A stretch of 64,000 nucleotides of DNA from Paraburkholderia sp. C35 (GTDB taxonomy: Bacteria > Pseudomonadota > Gammaproteobacteria > Burkholderiales > Burkholderiaceae), in assembly GCF_003121405.1 (NCBI RefSeq), contig NZ_QBUY01000023.1, forward strand, positions 1 to 64,000, written 5' to 3'. Numbering within the stretch: position 1 is the stretch's first letter; every line of letters starts with the position of its first letter. Both the position numbers and the translations under genes were made by a program. This document shows positions 27,042-35,238 of this stretch, piece after piece. The notes under the pieces were generated by a model, which made no database searches, had not been told where the DNA came from, and saw only the letters and a program-made list of their open reading frames with translations.

Positions 27042-27069
27042 ATTATAGCGACTTCTTTCATTTGTCACA
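27042..27069 (-). promoter_or_regulatory. metK promoter
   Basis: On the minus strand, a perfect TATAAT (27047-27042) lies 16 bases after TGTGAC (27069-27064). Transcription would start at about 27035, right at the first stem of the riboswitch-like leader, which supports both calls. Confidence 0.65.
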
Positions 27070-27152
27070 GAGTGTCTGCGCGTGCGGTATATCGTCTCTT
27101 CCGCTGTTTTTCTTTACCCTGCGTGGTTTCGCGCACAAAACGGAGCCTTCGC

Positions 27153-28037
27153 ATGCTGAGCCGACTGGGCGTCAACCTCGCCATTGGCCTGCTCAAGCTG
27201 TTCGCGCTGTTGCCCTACGGCTTCGTCGCGCGACTGGGCGACGGCCTCGGCTGGCTGCTCTATCAGATTCCGAGCCGCCGCCGCCGTATCGTTCACATCA
27301 ACCTGAAGCTGTGCTTCCCCGAATGGAGCGACGAGCGCCGCGAGGAAGTCGCGCAGAAGCACTTCCGGCACGCGATCCGCAGCTATCTCGAGCGCAGCGT
27401 GCAGTGGTTCGGCTCGGCGAAGAAGCTCGAAAAGCTGGTGCAACTCGACAGCGAAATCGATCTCACCGATCCCAATCTTCCGCCCACGCTGTTTCTGGGC
27501 TTTCACTTCGTCGGGATTGAAGCGGGCTCGATCTTCCTCAACTATTCGCTGAAGCGCCCGTGCGGCTCGTTGTATCAGCCGATGTCGCACCAGCAGCTCG
27601 AAGCCGTCGCCAAGGCGCAGCGCGGCCGTTTCGATGCCGAAATGGCGAGCCGCGCGGACAGCGCGCGCATCGTGCTGCGCTGGCTGCGCGACCGCAAGCC
27701 GGTGATGCTCGGCGCCGACATGGACTACGGCATGCGCAATTCGACCTTCGTGCCCTTCTTTGGCGTGCCGACCTGCACGCTGACGGCCGTCGGACGTCTC
27801 GCGAAAGTGGGGCACGCGCAGGTGGTGCCGTTTATCGGCGAGGTGCTGCCGAACTACAAGGGATATCGGCTGAAGGTGTTCAAGCCGTGGGACAACTACC
27901 CCACGGGTGACGACGAGGCCGACGCGCGCCGTATGAACGAATTTCTCGAAGAGCAGATTCCGCGCATTCCCGAGCAGTATTACTGGGTGCACAAGCGCTT
28001 CAAGACGCGCCCGCCGGGCGACCCGAGCTTTTACTGA
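27153..28037 (+). CDS. lpxL: Lipid A biosynthesis acyltransferase (LpxL/HtrB family)
   Basis: This is a 294-aa inner-membrane-associated late acyltransferase that adds a secondary acyl chain to Kdo2-lipid A. It has an N-terminal hydrophobic anchor (residues about 8-40) and the catalytic HX4E motif as HFVGIE. The GADMDYGMRNSTFVPFFG segment is typical of Burkholderia LpxL. The start at 27153 is supported by CGGAG upstream and by family length; an in-frame start at 27072 is rejected. It is followed by dapF 55 bases later, a conserved order in this family. Confidence 0.9.
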   Translation: MLSRLGVNLAIGLLKLFALLPYGFVARLGDGLGWLLYQIPSRRRRIVHINLKLCFPEWSDERREEVAQKHFRHAIRSYLERSVQWFGSAKKLEKLVQLDSEIDLTDPNLPPTLFLGFHFVGIEAGSIFLNYSLKRPCGSLYQPMSHQQLEAVAKAQRGRFDAEMASRADSARIVLRWLRDRKPVMLGADMDYGMRNSTFVPFFGVPTCTLTAVGRLAKVGHAQVVPFIGEVLPNYKGYRLKVFKPWDNYPTGDDEADARRMNEFLEEQIPRIPEQYYWVHKRFKTRPPGDPSFY

Positions 28038-28092
28038 CCCTGGCCATCCGGACAGTGGGCGGGATACACGGACAGTCACTTACAATAGCGGC

Positions 28093-28953
28093 ATGAAACT
28101 GAAATTCACCAAGATGCACGGCGCGGGCAACGATTTCGTCGTGCTCGACGGCTACACGCAACCGCTCAGCCTGACGGAAACGCAGGTGCGCGCGCTCGCG
28201 AACCGCCATTTCGGCGTGGGCGCGGACCAGTTGCTGGTAGTCGAAAAACCGACCATCGAAGGTGTCGATTTCAGATACCGCATCTTCAATTGCGACGGCG
28301 GCGAGGTCGAGCACTGCGGCAACGGCGCGCGCTGCTTCGTGAAATTCGTGCGCGACACACGGCTCACTGATAAAAGCAGCGTGCGCGTGCAGGTCCAGAA
28401 CGGCGTGATCACGCTGACCATGCAGGACAACGGCGAAGTCGTCGTCGATATGGGTGCGCCCGTGTTCGAACCGGCGCAGGTGCCGTTCGATGCAAGCGGC
28501 CTCGAAGCACGCCATGACGGCAACGACACGCTTTACGCGCTAGAGGTGAACGGCGCGGCGCGCTGGATCTCGGTGGTATCGATGGGCAATCCGCACGCCG
28601 TGCAGGTGGTGGACGATGTCGAGGCGTTCCCGGTGCTGGTCGATGGTCCCGTGATCGAGCATCACCCGCGCTTTCCGCAGCGGGTCAACGCCGGTTTCAT
28701 GCAGATCGTCAGCCGCAGCGAGATCAAGCTGCGCGTCTACGAACGCGGCGCGGGCGAAACGCTCGCGTGCGGCACGGGCGCATGTGCGGCTGTCGCGGCG
28801 GGCATCCGTCGTGGCCTGCTGGACGCGCCCGTCAAGGTACACACGCATGGCGGCGCACTCACCATCACGTGGGACGGCCAGTCCGCGTCGCCGCTGATGA
28901 TGGCGGGTCCGGCCGCCACCGTGTTCGAAGGCGAAATCGAAATCGCAGACTGA
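28093..28953 (+). CDS. dapF: Diaminopimelate epimerase
   Basis: This 286-aa cofactor-independent racemase converts LL- to meso-diaminopimelate for lysine and peptidoglycan synthesis. Two catalytic cysteines act as the acid/base pair: Cys75 (in EHCGNGARC) and Cys226 (in LACGTGACA). The N-terminal KMHGAGNDFVV signature is intact and the length is normal. Confidence 0.96.
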   Translation: MKLKFTKMHGAGNDFVVLDGYTQPLSLTETQVRALANRHFGVGADQLLVVEKPTIEGVDFRYRIFNCDGGEVEHCGNGARCFVKFVRDTRLTDKSSVRVQVQNGVITLTMQDNGEVVVDMGAPVFEPAQVPFDASGLEARHDGNDTLYALEVNGAARWISVVSMGNPHAVQVVDDVEAFPVLVDGPVIEHHPRFPQRVNAGFMQIVSRSEIKLRVYERGAGETLACGTGACAAVAAGIRRGLLDAPVKVHTHGGALTITWDGQSASPLMMAGPAATVFEGEIEIAD

Positions 28954-29046
28954 ATCCGGATTGAACACATCACCGCCGCACGGAGGCTGGACCGCGCGGC
29001 GTGGCAGCAAGACAGCAACGAAGCGCGCAACCATTAAGCTGAAACC

Positions 29047-29766
29047 ATGAACGATCGCGAAGTCGCCGACTACCTGCTAGCCAACCCCGAATTCTTCGCC
29101 GAGCACGCAGAACTGCTCGCGTCCGTGCGCCTCGCGAATCCTCACGGCAAAGCCGCCGTGTCGCTGCAGGAACGTCAGATGGACATGCTGCGCGAGAAGA
29201 ACAAGCATCTCGAGCGGCGCCTCGCCGAACTGCTGCGCTACGGCCATGAGAACGACAGCATCGCGTCGAAATTCGGCCGCTGGACCACGCGCGTGATGGC
29301 CGAGCGCGATCCGGGCGCGTTGCCGCGCGTGATCGCAACAGGTCTGCGCGACGTGTTCGACGTGCCGCAAGCGGCGCTGCGCGTGTGGGAAGTGGCCGAA
29401 CCGTATTCGCAGGCGGACTTCACGCGCCATGTCGGCGAGGAAGTGCGGATCTTCGCGAACAGCCTCGCCACGCCGTACTGCGGCGCGAACACGGGCTTCG
29501 AGGCGGCGCAATGGCTCACGCCCGCCGTCACCGCTGTCTCCGGCGACGCGGTCCCTTCGGGCGACGGCGTAACCGCGGGCGGCACCGAATCGATTGCGCT
29601 GATCGCGTTGCGCGACCCGGAAGCGTCGAACGACGCCTCTTCGTTCGGCTTACTAGTGATGGGCTCGCCCGATCCGCGCCGCTTCCACGACGGCATGGCC
29701 ACCGATTTCCTCACGCAGATCGGCGCGCTCGCAAGCGCGGCGCTGAGCCGTCTGCTGCCGCGCTGA
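29047..29766 (+). CDS. DUF484 family protein
   Basis: This 239-aa protein begins with the DUF484 hallmark DYLLANPEFFAEHAELL. A helical coiled region (ERQMDMLREKNKHLERRLAELL, about 38-60) follows, and then a GAF-like domain (about 80-235). It sits between dapF and xerC as in many Proteobacteria. The function is unknown; the GAF-like fold hints at ligand sensing. Confidence 0.9.
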   Translation: MNDREVADYLLANPEFFAEHAELLASVRLANPHGKAAVSLQERQMDMLREKNKHLERRLAELLRYGHENDSIASKFGRWTTRVMAERDPGALPRVIATGLRDVFDVPQAALRVWEVAEPYSQADFTRHVGEEVRIFANSLATPYCGANTGFEAAQWLTPAVTAVSGDAVPSGDGVTAGGTESIALIALRDPEASNDASSFGLLVMGSPDPRRFHDGMATDFLTQIGALASAALSRLLPR

Positions 29767-29776
29767 GCGCCGACTC

Positions 29777-30700
29777 GTGACTGACGCCGACCCGATCACT
29801 GCGTACCTTTCGAGCCTTCAGCACGAGAGAAAGTTGTCGGCGCACACATTGCGCGCCTACACGCACGAACTGGGCGAGCTGAAAACGCTGGCCAACGGCA
29901 GGCCGCTCGAAAGCCTCACCGCAACCGACATTCGCGGCGCCGTTGCGCGCGCGCATGCGGGCGGGCTCTCGGCGCGTTCGATTGGGCACCGGCTGTCGGC
30001 GTGGCGCGCGTTTTACCGCTGGCTCGCCGGGCGCATCGAGTTGCCCGCGAATCCCGTTGCCACGGTGCGCGCACCGAAGCGTGCCAAGACGTTGCCCAAG
30101 GCGCTGTCCGTCGATGACGCGCACAAGCTGATGGAATCGCCCGCCGCGGCCACCGCCGAAGGCCTGCGCGATCACGCGATGCTCGAACTGTTCTACTCAT
30201 CGGGGCTGCGACTGTCGGAACTGGTCGGCCTCGATGTGCGTTACGCCGATGTCGACGGCTATCGTTCGGCGGGCTGGCTCAAACTCGACGAAGCGGAAGT
30301 CGAAGTGCTCGGCAAGGGCAACCGGCGGCGCATCGTGCCCGTCGGCACCAAGGCGCTCGACGCGCTGCGCGCATGGCTCGCGGTGCGTGGCGAACTGCTG
30401 AAGCTCGATCCGCACCCGCTGTTCGTCTCGGTGCGCGGCAACCGCATGTCGCCGAATGTGGTGCGCGAACGCGTGAAGCGCGCGGCGCTCGCGGCGGGAA
30501 TTCCCGCCAACGTTCACCCGCACGTGTTGCGCCATTCGTTCGCCACGCATGTCCTGCAATCGAGTGGCGATCTGCGCGCCGTGCAGGAACTGCTCGGCCA
30601 CGCGAGCATTGCCGCCACGCAGGTCTACACCGGCCTCGACTTCCAGCATCTCGCGCGTATCTACGATCAGGCGCATCCGCGCGCAAAAAAACGCGACTGA
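29777..30700 (+). CDS. xerC: Tyrosine recombinase XerC
   Basis: This 307-aa site-specific recombinase acts with XerD at dif to resolve chromosome dimers. An N-terminal SAM-like core-binding domain (1-100) is followed by the catalytic domain with the full set of residues: Arg145, Lys180, His249, Arg252, His275 and the nucleophile Tyr284. The start is GTG at 29777, ten bases after the DUF484 stop. The position downstream of dapF and DUF484 fits XerC rather than XerD. Confidence 0.94.
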   Translation: MTDADPITAYLSSLQHERKLSAHTLRAYTHELGELKTLANGRPLESLTATDIRGAVARAHAGGLSARSIGHRLSAWRAFYRWLAGRIELPANPVATVRAPKRAKTLPKALSVDDAHKLMESPAAATAEGLRDHAMLELFYSSGLRLSELVGLDVRYADVDGYRSAGWLKLDEAEVEVLGKGNRRRIVPVGTKALDALRAWLAVRGELLKLDPHPLFVSVRGNRMSPNVVRERVKRAALAAGIPANVHPHVLRHSFATHVLQSSGDLRAVQELLGHASIAATQVYTGLDFQHLARIYDQAHPRAKKRD

Positions 30701-30776
30701 CGCGGCTCAGGCCGTCAGTCATATCCGCTTTGCCGCGTTGCGCGGCATATTGTTCTGCTGAAATCCTCACGAAGTC

Positions 30777-31979
30777 ATGAATACCGTTACGCTCAAACCG
30801 TCGAAAGAGAAGTCGCTGCTGCGCCGCCATCCGTGGGTCTACGCGAACGCGATCGATCGCGTCGACGGCAAGCCCGCGGCGGGCGCCACCGTGCTGGTGC
30901 GCGCGCACGATGGCCGCTTTCTGGCGCGCGCCGCGTACAGCCCGCATTCGCAGATCCGCGCGCGGGTCTGGAGTTTCGACGAGGCCGAACCCATCGATCA
31001 CGCCTTCTTCAAGCGCCGCGTGCAACGCGCGCTCGCGCACCGTCAGGCGATGGTGCACAACACGGGCGCGACGCGGCTGATCTTCGGCGAAGCTGACGGC
31101 CTGCCGGGCCTGATCGTCGATTACTACATCCAGGACGATGAAACGAAGCGCGGCCAGATCGTCTGTCAGTTCATGGCGGCGGGCGTCGAGGCGTGGAAGG
31201 ATGCCATCGTGCAGGCGCTGATCGGCGCGACGGGCTGCCCGAACGTCTACGAACGCTCGGACGTGTCGATCCGCGAAAAGGAAGGGCTGGAACAGACGGT
31301 CGGCGTGCTCGCTGGCGACGCGCCGTCCGAAACGCTGATCGCAAGCGAAAACGGCGTGCGCTATCACGTCGACGTGCGCAACGGCCACAAGACGGGCTTC
31401 TACGTCGATCAGCGCGACAACCGCGCGCTGGTGCAGGAACTGTCGAAAGACCGCGACGTGCTGAACTGCTTCTGCTACACGGGCGGCTTTTCGCTGGCGG
31501 CGCTCAAAGGCGGCGCGAAGCGCGTGGTATCGATCGATTCATCGGGCGAAGCGCTCGCACTGGCGCAACAGAACGTCGTCGCCAACGGCTTCGACGCCGA
31601 ACGCGCCACGTGGCTCGACGCCGACGCGTTCAAGACGCTGCGCAAACTCCACGACGACGGCGAGCGCTTCGACCTGATCGTGCTCGATCCGCCGAAGTTC
31701 GCGCCCTCGCGTGAACACGTGGACCGCGCCGCGCGTGCGTACAAGGACATCAACCTCACCGGTCTGAAGCTGTTGCGGCCGGGCGGCCTGCTGTTCACCT
31801 ACTCGTGCTCGGGCGCGATCGATGCTGAACTGTTCCAGAAGATCGTCGCGGGCGCGGCTGCCGACGCTCGCGTCGATGCGCGCATCCTCAAGCGCCTGGG
31901 CGCTGGCGTCGATCATCCACTCCTGACGGCTTTCCCCGAAGGCGAATATCTGAAAGGCCTATTGTTGCAAATCGCCTGA
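30777..31979 (+). CDS. rlmI: 23S rRNA m5C1962 methyltransferase (RlmI family)
   Basis: This 400-aa class I SAM-dependent methyltransferase has an N-terminal PUA domain (about 1-75, starting with the SLLRRHPWVYANAI segment) and a central EEHD-like domain. The Rossmann domain has NCFCYTGGFSLAA (about 230-242). The motif IV segment LDPPKF includes Asp304, and TYSCSG holds the catalytic Cys expected of m5C enzymes. RlmI modifies C1962 of 23S rRNA in E. coli; the target here is by homology. Confidence 0.9.
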   Translation: MNTVTLKPSKEKSLLRRHPWVYANAIDRVDGKPAAGATVLVRAHDGRFLARAAYSPHSQIRARVWSFDEAEPIDHAFFKRRVQRALAHRQAMVHNTGATRLIFGEADGLPGLIVDYYIQDDETKRGQIVCQFMAAGVEAWKDAIVQALIGATGCPNVYERSDVSIREKEGLEQTVGVLAGDAPSETLIASENGVRYHVDVRNGHKTGFYVDQRDNRALVQELSKDRDVLNCFCYTGGFSLAALKGGAKRVVSIDSSGEALALAQQNVVANGFDAERATWLDADAFKTLRKLHDDGERFDLIVLDPPKFAPSREHVDRAARAYKDINLTGLKLLRPGGLLFTYSCSGAIDAELFQKIVAGAAADARVDARILKRLGAGVDHPLLTAFPEGEYLKGLLLQIA

Positions 31980-32145
31980 TCGCCCATAGTTAAGGCGTTA
32001 TTTCCCTGGCGTTGTCGGGGCTTTGGCCGTGCAGCAGCGGCGCCCCGGCACTTATGCTTCAATATTCCGCTGAATTGATGCGGTTCGCACCGTGCGCACG
32101 TCGCGCGGTTCGCACCCCAGATTGACGAACACAAGGCGACCTCAC

Positions 32146-33225
32146 ATGGCGAACAACATGATTCCCGTCACTATCCTGACCGGCTTCCTCGGCAGCGGCA
32201 AAACCACGCTGCTCAAGCGCATCCTGAACGAGAAGCACGGCATGAAGATCGCCGTGATCGAAAACGAGTTCGGCGAAGAAAACATCGACAACGATATCCT
32301 CGTGCAGGACACGGGCGAGCAGATCATCCAGATGAGCAACGGCTGCATCTGCTGCACGATCCGCGGCGACCTCGCGCGCGTGCTCGGTGACCTCGCCAAG
32401 CAGAAGCAGGAAGGCAAGCTCGATTTCGACCGCGTCGTGATCGAAACCACGGGTCTGGCTAATCCCGGCCCCGTCGCGCAGACCTTCTTCATGGATAACG
32501 AGATCGCCGACGAATTCCTGCTCGACGCGATCATCACGCTGGTCGACGCCAAGCACGGCAACGCGCAACTCGACGAGCACGAAGTCGTGCAGCGCCAGGT
32601 CGGTTTTGCGGACCGGCTGTTCATTACGAAGTCGGATCTGGTTGACGAAAAGGTGCTGGCTGATCTGCGCCACCGTGTGCTGCACATGAACCCGAAGGCG
32701 CAGATTCGCGTCGTCAATTTCGGCGAAGCGGACATCAAGGAAATCTTCGATCTGCGTGGCTTCAACCTGAACGCCAAGCTCGAAATCGACCCGGACTTCC
32801 TCGCCGAAGACGATCACGACCACGCGCACCATGATCACGATCACGCAAATTGCGATCACGATCACGGCAAGTGCGATCACGAAGGCCACGATCACGGCCA
32901 TCATCATCACCATCACGCGCATCACGACGACAAGATCAAGTCGTTCGTGTTCCGCAGCGACCGTCCGTTCGATCCGAACAAGCTCGAAGACTTCCTCGGC
33001 GGCATTCTGCAGATTTATGGCGAGCGCCTGCTGCGCTACAAGGGCGTGCTGTACATGAAGGGCGTCGATCGCAAGGTGGTGTTCCAGGGCGTCCATCAGA
33101 TGATGGGCAGCGATCTGGCCGCTAAATGGCAGCCCGTCGAGAAAAAGACCAACAAGATGGTGTTCATCGGTATCGACCTGCCGCAAGACCTGATCACCGA
33201 CGGGCTTGAAGCCTGCCTCGCCTAA
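32146..33225 (+). CDS. COG0523 (CobW/ZigA/YjiA-like) metal-chaperone GTPase with His-rich segment
   Basis: This is a 359-aa G3E GTPase. Walker A is GFLGSGKTT (13-21) and the metal-binding CxCC motif is Cys67-Ile-Cys69-Cys70. A very His/Asp-rich stretch spans about residues 223-262. The CobW C-terminal domain follows (about 265-355). Such proteins deliver Zn or another divalent metal to client enzymes or buffer it during starvation. The start at 32146 is chosen by family N-terminus. It lies next to dksA, whose product lacks the usual zinc finger. The metal is not determined by sequence. Confidence 0.9.
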   Translation: MANNMIPVTILTGFLGSGKTTLLKRILNEKHGMKIAVIENEFGEENIDNDILVQDTGEQIIQMSNGCICCTIRGDLARVLGDLAKQKQEGKLDFDRVVIETTGLANPGPVAQTFFMDNEIADEFLLDAIITLVDAKHGNAQLDEHEVVQRQVGFADRLFITKSDLVDEKVLADLRHRVLHMNPKAQIRVVNFGEADIKEIFDLRGFNLNAKLEIDPDFLAEDDHDHAHHDHDHANCDHDHGKCDHEGHDHGHHHHHHAHHDDKIKSFVFRSDRPFDPNKLEDFLGGILQIYGERLLRYKGVLYMKGVDRKVVFQGVHQMMGSDLAAKWQPVEKKTNKMVFIGIDLPQDLITDGLEACLA

Positions 33226-33825
33226 ATCGTTCTATTCGGGCGGGCGGCGCTTCCACGTGCTGTCCGCCTGTCGCATTTCCGCTTCCAGAACGCCAGAAAG
33301 CCCTAAAAACACAGGTACGGCAATTAAACAGCCGGCTGACGGTCAAAGCACGTGAAAACCCTGTTGCAAGAATACGTGTCCGACCATCGCTTTTTAGTGA
33401 ACAGCGCGTTATATTTTCACGATAAGTGGAGTTTGCGGCAGGGATTTCCCCTGCTTGCAGTTTCGTATTGTGATTCAGTTACAATACGGCCCCACTGGAG
33501 AAAGATAACGATTTGCCCGGTGTAAAACGCTAATCGCGTCGCAGCCGTGCCGGGCCGAAAAACGGCGCCGGAAAATCTCATCCGGGGATATCGCCGATAT
33601 GCCGGCCGGTCACACTCCGGCTCATAACGCGCTGCCGGGAAGCATTGCCTCAGGAGCATGGGAAGAATCGGTTTCCAGAGGAGTTCGGCCCCGCATCGGC
33701 GCTTCGGCGTCACGACAGCCCACCGTCCGTGTTCGCCGGCGCTCATTTGAGCGTCATCGAGGCGCCTTTGCGGGCAACACGAAAGTGCGGGCAATGATTT
33801 GCCTCACATTGAAGAAGCAAGCCAG
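33226..33825. other. Long intergenic region upstream of dksA
   Basis: This is 600 bases without a credible gene. It has a hairpin GCAGGG (33438-33443) / CCCTGC (33449-33454). It also has a perfect inverted repeat GTATTGT (33465-33471) and ACAATAC (33481-33487) with a 9-base spacer. The palindrome overlaps a possible -10 box TACAAT (33480-33485), so it looks like an operator at the dksA promoter, leaving a 5' UTR of about 330 bases. Open frames at 33599-33829 and on the opposite strand have no family character. Confidence 0.5.
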
Positions 33826-34245
33826 ATGACCACGAAACGACTCTTGACCGAAGCCGAAATCCTGAAGATGAGCGACAAGGATTACATGAATGAGGATCAG
33901 CTCGCTTTCTTCAAGAACCGGCTCGAGCAGCTGCAGGCGGACATCCTCCGCAATGCCGGCCAGACCACCGAGAATCTCCGCGAAACCGTGATCGTGCCGG
34001 ACCCGGCCGACCGCGCGACGATCGAGGAAGAGCATGCGCTGGAACTGCGCACGCGCGACCGCGAACGCAAGCTGCTGAAGAAGGTTCAGCAGTCCATCGC
34101 GCGTATCGAATCGGGCGATTACGGCTGGTGCGAGGAAACGGGTGAGCCGATCGGCATTCCGCGTATGCTCGCGCGTCCGACCGCGACCCTGTCGCTCGAA
34201 GCACAGGAACGCCGCGAACTGCGCCAGAAGCTGTTCGGCGACTGA
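33826..34245 (+). CDS. dksA: RNA polymerase-binding transcription factor DksA, cysteine-poor form
   Basis: This 139-aa secondary-channel factor works with ppGpp in the stringent response. A coiled-coil (about 22-95) carries the acidic tip DPADRA with Asp59 and Asp62, equivalent to E. coli Asp71 and Asp74. The zinc-finger positions are Cys102, Thr105, Ser123 and Ala126, where E. coli DksA has four cysteines (114, 117, 135, 138), so only one ligand remains. The fold must hold without a four-Cys zinc site. The start at 33826 matches the family N-terminus; upstream ribosome-binding signals are weak. A strong terminator follows. Confidence 0.93.
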   Translation: MTTKRLLTEAEILKMSDKDYMNEDQLAFFKNRLEQLQADILRNAGQTTENLRETVIVPDPADRATIEEEHALELRTRDRERKLLKKVQQSIARIESGDYGWCEETGEPIGIPRMLARPTATLSLEAQERRELRQKLFGD

Positions 34246-34295
34246 TCGACGGGCGGCGCGGTAATCGGGGTCCGCGCCCCAGATACGCTTCGTGA

Positions 34296-34327
34296 GAGGC
34301 GCACGGTGATTCGTGCGCCTCTTTTTT
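34296..34327 (+). terminator. Intrinsic terminator of dksA
   Basis: A 9-bp stem, GAGGCGCAC (34296-34304) with GTGCGCCTC (34313-34321) and an 8-base loop, is followed directly by six T residues. Confidence 0.92.
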
Positions 34328-34501
34328 CTTTTCAGGTTCGCTTTGACCGGTTCGTTCGCGTTGCCGTGACGTGAATCGGTAAATGCGGATTGCATATCCG
34401 CACACTCAGAAAGCGCCGTAGCACCTTTTACCTTGGTGGCCGCCTCGCGCGCCGCATCTTCCCTCCTCCCGCCCTTTTCTCGCGCCTGAGCGACTTCGGC
34501 T

Positions 34502-34529
34502 CTTGATATGGCTGCGCCCGCCCTAAAAT
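34502..34529 (+). promoter_or_regulatory. Candidate sigma-32 heat-shock promoter of hslVU
   Basis: CTTGAT (34502-34507), a 13-base spacer and CCCTAAAAT (34521-34529) resemble the sigma-32 consensus (CTTGAA, 13-15 bases, CCCCATNT). It sits about 165 bases before hslV, a classic heat-shock gene. Between it and the gene lies a perfect 9-bp hairpin (GGAACCGGC 34625-34633 with GCCGGTTCC 34642-34650). The rest of the 34246-34692 gap holds only the dksA terminator. Confidence 0.45.
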
Positions 34530-34692
34530 AACTCCGACATGCGTTGCACGCGCGCGCGGCACCCAGCATCGCGCGCCGTCCGCTTTCGGATTCCGTGGTG
34601 GCGCAATGGCGTCTCCGCGTCCCTGGAACCGGCACTTCAGCGCCGGTTCCGGTCCCACGCAAAGTATTTGCGGTTTTGCAAAAGGAACGCAT

Positions 34693-35229
34693 ATGGAGCA
34701 ATTTCACGGCACGACGATCGTCTCCGTGCGCCGCGGCGACAAGGTCGCGCTCGGCGGCGACGGCCAGGTCACGCTGGGCAATATCGTCATGAAAGGCGGC
34801 GCGAAGAAGGTTCGCCGCATCTACAACGGCAAGGTGCTGGTCGGCTTCGCGGGCGGCACGGCCGACGCGTTTTCGCTGCTCGATCGCTTCGAAGCCAAGC
34901 TCGAAAAGCATCAGGGCAATCTCACGCGCGCCGCTGTCGAACTCGCCAAAGACTGGCGCACCGACCGCATGCTGCGCCGTCTCGAAGCGATGCTGATCAC
35001 GGCCGACGCGACCACCACGCTGGTCATCACCGGCAACGGCGACGTGCTCGATCCCGAAGGCGGCATCTGCGCGATCGGCTCGGGTGGCGCGTATGCGCAG
35101 GCCGCTGCCAAGGCGCTCGCCGACAACACGGATCTTTCGCCGCGCGACATCGTCGAAAAGTCGCTGGAGATCGCCGGCGACATGTGCATCTATACGAACC
35201 ACAACCGCGTCATCGAGACGATCGAGTAA
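34693..35229 (+). CDS. hslV: ATP-dependent protease peptidase subunit HslV
   Basis: This 178-aa threonine peptidase forms the double-hexamer core of the HslUV (ClpQY) protease. The conserved TTIVSVRRG segment, whose first Thr is the nucleophile in E. coli (Thr2), is preceded here by MEQFHG, so Thr7 must be exposed by removing six residues. GGDGQVTLGN and the GSGGAYAQAAA segments are typical. The start at 34693 has AAAGGA upstream, so the extension appears real. hslU follows 9 bases later. Confidence 0.95.
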   Translation: MEQFHGTTIVSVRRGDKVALGGDGQVTLGNIVMKGGAKKVRRIYNGKVLVGFAGGTADAFSLLDRFEAKLEKHQGNLTRAAVELAKDWRTDRMLRRLEAMLITADATTTLVITGNGDVLDPEGGICAIGSGGAYAQAAAKALADNTDLSPRDIVEKSLEIAGDMCIYTNHNRVIETIE

Positions 35230-35238
35230 GGACACACG

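Noticed and set aside
32815..32930. A short tandem repeat or CRISPR-like signal
   Set aside because: The periodicity comes from GATCAC/CATCAC codons of the His-rich metal-binding segment in the COG0523 GTPase.
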